In this document: positions 62,175-64,000 of the stretch, in pieces | How the letters are laid out: each line of letters begins with the position of its first letter | How positions within the stretch are numbered: position 1 is the stretch's first letter | DNA from: Thermohalobaculum sp963822985 | GTDB taxonomy: Bacteria > Pseudomonadota > Alphaproteobacteria > Rhodobacterales > Rhodobacteraceae | NCBI GenBank assembly: GCA_963822985.1 | Contig: CAWGJU010000006.1 | Location: 744,001 to 808,000, forward strand | Direction: 5' to 3' | DNA length: 64,000 nt | Notes under the pieces: model-generated | What the model saw: the letters and a program-made list of their open reading frames with translations, nothing else | What the model was told of the DNA's origin: nothing | The model's database searches: none | Position numbers and translations under genes: made by a program

Positions 62175-62964
62175 GAACGCGTGTACCCATCTCGAGCTCG
62201 CCGCAGGCAGGCGTATCGCTTACCACAGGCTGTGCGCCGAAGGCGATGGGGCGGCCCTTCCGGGCGTCATCTTTCTGGGCGGCTTCCGCTCGGACATGGG
62301 CGGCACCAAGGCGCTGTGGCTGGAGGAGTGGGCGCGCAGCCGCGGGCGGGCCTTCGTTCGGTTCGACTACCGGGGTCATGGCGAATCGTCCGGCACGTTC
62401 GAGGAGGGCTCGATCGGCGACTGGGCCGACGACGCGGCCGAGGTGCTGGCCCGGCTGACCGAGGGGCCCCAGGTGCTGGTCGGCTCGTCGATGGGCGGCT
62501 GGATCGCGCTGTTGCTGGCGCGCCGGTCGCCCGAGCGGGTGGCGGCGCTGGTCGGCATCGCGGCGGCGCCGGACTTCACCGAGGATTCGATGTGGGAGGG
62601 CTTTACCGAGGTCCAGCGCCAGGCGCTGTTGGTCGAAGGGCGCGTGGCGCTGCCATCGGCCTACTCGGACGAGCCTTACGTCATCACGCGGCGGCTGATC
62701 GAGGAGGGGCGGGCCAACCTGGTGTTGCGCGAGCCGCTGCGGATCGACTGTCCCGTGCGGCTGCTGCAGGGCACGGCGGACGAGGATGTCGACCGCTCGG
62801 TGGCGCTGCGCCTGCTCGATCATCTGGAGGGGCCGGACGTCCGGCTGACGCTGGTCAAGGGGGCCGACCACCGGTTCTCCGGGCCGCGCGAGCTGGCGCT
62901 GGTCGGCCGCACGCTGGACGCGCTGGCTGCGGGCGGTCAGAAGGGGATGGGATCGCCCTTGTAA
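62173..62964 (+). CDS. Alpha/beta hydrolase
   Basis: 263-aa serine hydrolase. The nucleophile elbow GSSMGGW is near residue 100, and the oxyanion region GVIFLGGFRSDMGGTKALWLEEWARSRGRAFVRFDYRGHGESSGTFEEGSIGDWADD precedes it. The C-terminal DHRFSGPRELALV supplies the catalytic His. GGAGCGACC lies before ATG 62173. The gene resembles ABHD10/palmitoyl thioesterase-like hydrolases of alphaproteobacteria. Its 3' end overlaps the convergent SDR by 28 bp. Confidence 0.86.
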   Translation: MNACTHLELAAGRRIAYHRLCAEGDGAALPGVIFLGGFRSDMGGTKALWLEEWARSRGRAFVRFDYRGHGESSGTFEEGSIGDWADDAAEVLARLTEGPQVLVGSSMGGWIALLLARRSPERVAALVGIAAAPDFTEDSMWEGFTEVQRQALLVEGRVALPSAYSDEPYVITRRLIEEGRANLVLREPLRIDCPVRLLQGTADEDVDRSVALRLLDHLEGPDVRLTLVKGADHRFSGPRELALVGRTLDALAAGGQKGMGSPL

Positions 62965-63611
62965 TCCTCGAAGACGCCGGTGGTCTCGAGCGACAGCCGG
63001 TCGAAGCGGTCGAGCAGGCCGCTTGCGCTCTCCTCCGGGCTGACCGCGGCGCTGGGCCCACCCATGTCAGAGCGCACCCAGCCGGGATGGTAGGCGCCGA
63101 CGGCGATCGCGCGCCCGGCCAGCTCCTTTGCCAAGTTGCGGGCGACGTTCGTCGCCCCGGCCTTCGAGGCGCAATAGACGTAGGAACCGCCATAGGCGCG
63201 CTCGGACGAGCCCATCACCGACGAGATGATGGCGATCTTGCCCTTCGCCGCCTCTACCTGCGGCAGAAAGGCGCGCGCGGTCAGGAAGGGGCCGGCGACG
63301 TTTGTCATCAGCACCGCTGCCCACGCCTCGGCGCCCGCGTCATGCGCGCTGATGCCGCCCCGGCCGCGCAGCATGCCGGCATTGCAGACCAGCAGATCGA
63401 TCGGCGCGTCAACGGCCGCACCAGCCTGCGCAAGCGTAGCTTCGTCGGTGACGTCGAGGTGGAGCGCGCGACCGCCAGCCTGCTCGATCCTTTCGAGACC
63501 GTCCGAGTCGCGCGCCGTACCCGTTGCCTCGTCGCCGCGCGCCGCTGCCTGGCGAACGATCTCGAGGCCGATGCCGCGGCCGGCCCCCGTGACGAGAATC
63601 CGCTGTGCCAT
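62937..63611 (-). CDS. Short-chain dehydrogenase/reductase
   Basis: 224-aa SDR. ILVTGAGRGIGLEIVRQAAARG carries the TGxxxGxG cofactor loop. CNAG (NNAG equivalent), ISSVMGSSERAYGGSYVYCASKAG with the catalytic Ser and YCASK are intact, then HPGWVRSDMGG. Resembles C-factor (CsgA)-like SDRs. Substrate unknown. Overlaps the hydrolase end. Confidence 0.88.
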   Translation of the reverse strand: MAQRILVTGAGRGIGLEIVRQAAARGDEATGTARDSDGLERIEQAGGRALHLDVTDEATLAQAGAAVDAPIDLLVCNAGMLRGRGGISAHDAGAEAWAAVLMTNVAGPFLTARAFLPQVEAAKGKIAIISSVMGSSERAYGGSYVYCASKAGATNVARNLAKELAGRAIAVGAYHPGWVRSDMGGPSAAVSPEESASGLLDRFDRLSLETTGVFEDYKGDPIPF

Positions 63612-63690
63612 GCGCCGCCTCCCCGTGCATCCTTCCCGTGGCACGCTATAGTGCACGGGCTTCGCGTCCAAGACCGCAAGGGGGAGCGAG

Positions 63691-64000
63691 ATGACACCGA
63701 AATACGATCACGTGCTGATCCTCGGCGCCGGGGAGGGCCTGAGCGCCTCGCTGGCGCGGCTGTTCGCGGCCAAGGGGCTGAAGGTGAGCCTGGCGTCGCG
63801 CGAGCCCGACGACCTCGACGCGCTGGCGCGCGAGACGGGCGCCTCGGCGCATCGCTGCGACGCCGCCGACCATGCGCAGGTCGAGGCGCTGTTCGCGGGC
63901 CTGGACCATCCGACGCCGCCCGACGTGCTGGTCTATAACCCTTCGGCGCGCGTGCGAGGGCCGCTGATCGACCTCGACCCGGCGGCCGTGCAGGCGGCGG
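63691..64000 (+). CDS. SDR-family protein, C-terminus cut off by window edge
   Basis: The reading frame opens at ATG 63691 (GGGGGAG four bases upstream) and runs off the right end after about 103 codons. It encodes DHVLILGAGEGLSASLARLFAAKGLKVSLASREPDDLDAL, a Rossmann loop with GAGEGLS in place of TGxxxGIG. CDAADHAQVEALFAGL and VLVYNPSARVRGPL (YNPS in place of NNAG) follow. This is the atypical SDR pattern; the function is unknown. Confidence 0.8.
   Translation, partial: MTPKYDHVLILGAGEGLSASLARLFAAKGLKVSLASREPDDLDALARETGASAHRCDAADHAQVEALFAGLDHPTPPDVLVYNPSARVRGPLIDLDPAAVQAA

Overview
This window is high-GC alphaproteobacterial chromosomal DNA, most like Rhodospirillales or a neighbouring order. 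The main evidence is gene order. The left end carries aroE-maf-ppsR, an intergenic region, then hemE-hemJ-rho-mnmE-mnmG-rsmG-parA-parB. This is the layout around the replication origin (Cori) of Caulobacter and Rickettsia. I read 1996-2418 as the chromosomal origin: genes point away from it on both sides, it holds a DnaA-box-like sequence and four GANTC (CcrM-type) sites within 67 bp, and two parS sites lie 4-6 kb away, next to parAB.

Layout. (1) 1-2418: aroE (partial), maf and ppsR leftward, then the putative origin. (2) 2419-10864: haem synthesis (hemE, hemJ), rho, the tRNA-modification pair mnmE/mnmG, rsmG and parAB, all rightward. (3) 10875-15612: leftward leuS-lptE-holA operon and a DUF3576 lipoprotein. 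(4) 15875-21935: porin with a strong terminator, two tandem sulfotransferases, the PLP-homeostasis protein YggS, and a class A penicillin-binding protein. (5) 22082-36139: secB, fxsA, a Tim44-like protein, an Smr protein, transporters, thioredoxin-fold, SIS, Nudix, sulfotransferase-like and phosphatase proteins, a class V aminotransferase, a TPR protein, an epimerase, YgfZ, a Bcr/CflA pump and a glycosyltransferase pair. (6) 36186-41137: molybdenum sulfite dehydrogenase-like SoeABC with a DUF2147 gene between soeA and soeB. (7) 41197-53222: ATP-dependent DNA ligase, DUF427, PepP-type aminopeptidase, small envelope or stress proteins, a double cold-shock protein, an LpxL-type acyltransferase, and MATE and EamA transporters. 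(8) 53369-55299: a cobalt-type nitrile hydratase or thiocyanate hydrolase-like operon with a split beta subunit and an intercalated cupin. (9) 55429-64000: sodC, a DUF938 methyltransferase, infC with an apparent AUA start, a secreted MBL-fold protein, a PACE efflux protein, thrS, a glycosyltransferase, a hydrolase and two SDRs.

Sequence quality. About sixteen conserved genes, including the essential rho, parB, leuS and secB, are broken by single-base insertions. Removing one base restores the family sequence and the normal length each time. At least five, probably seven, of these insertions sit exactly where a GANTC motif would be restored, which suggests base-calling errors at methylated sites. 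I annotate these genes as intact loci with probable sequence errors, not as pseudogenes. No tRNA, rRNA, CRISPR array, IS element or prophage was recognised.
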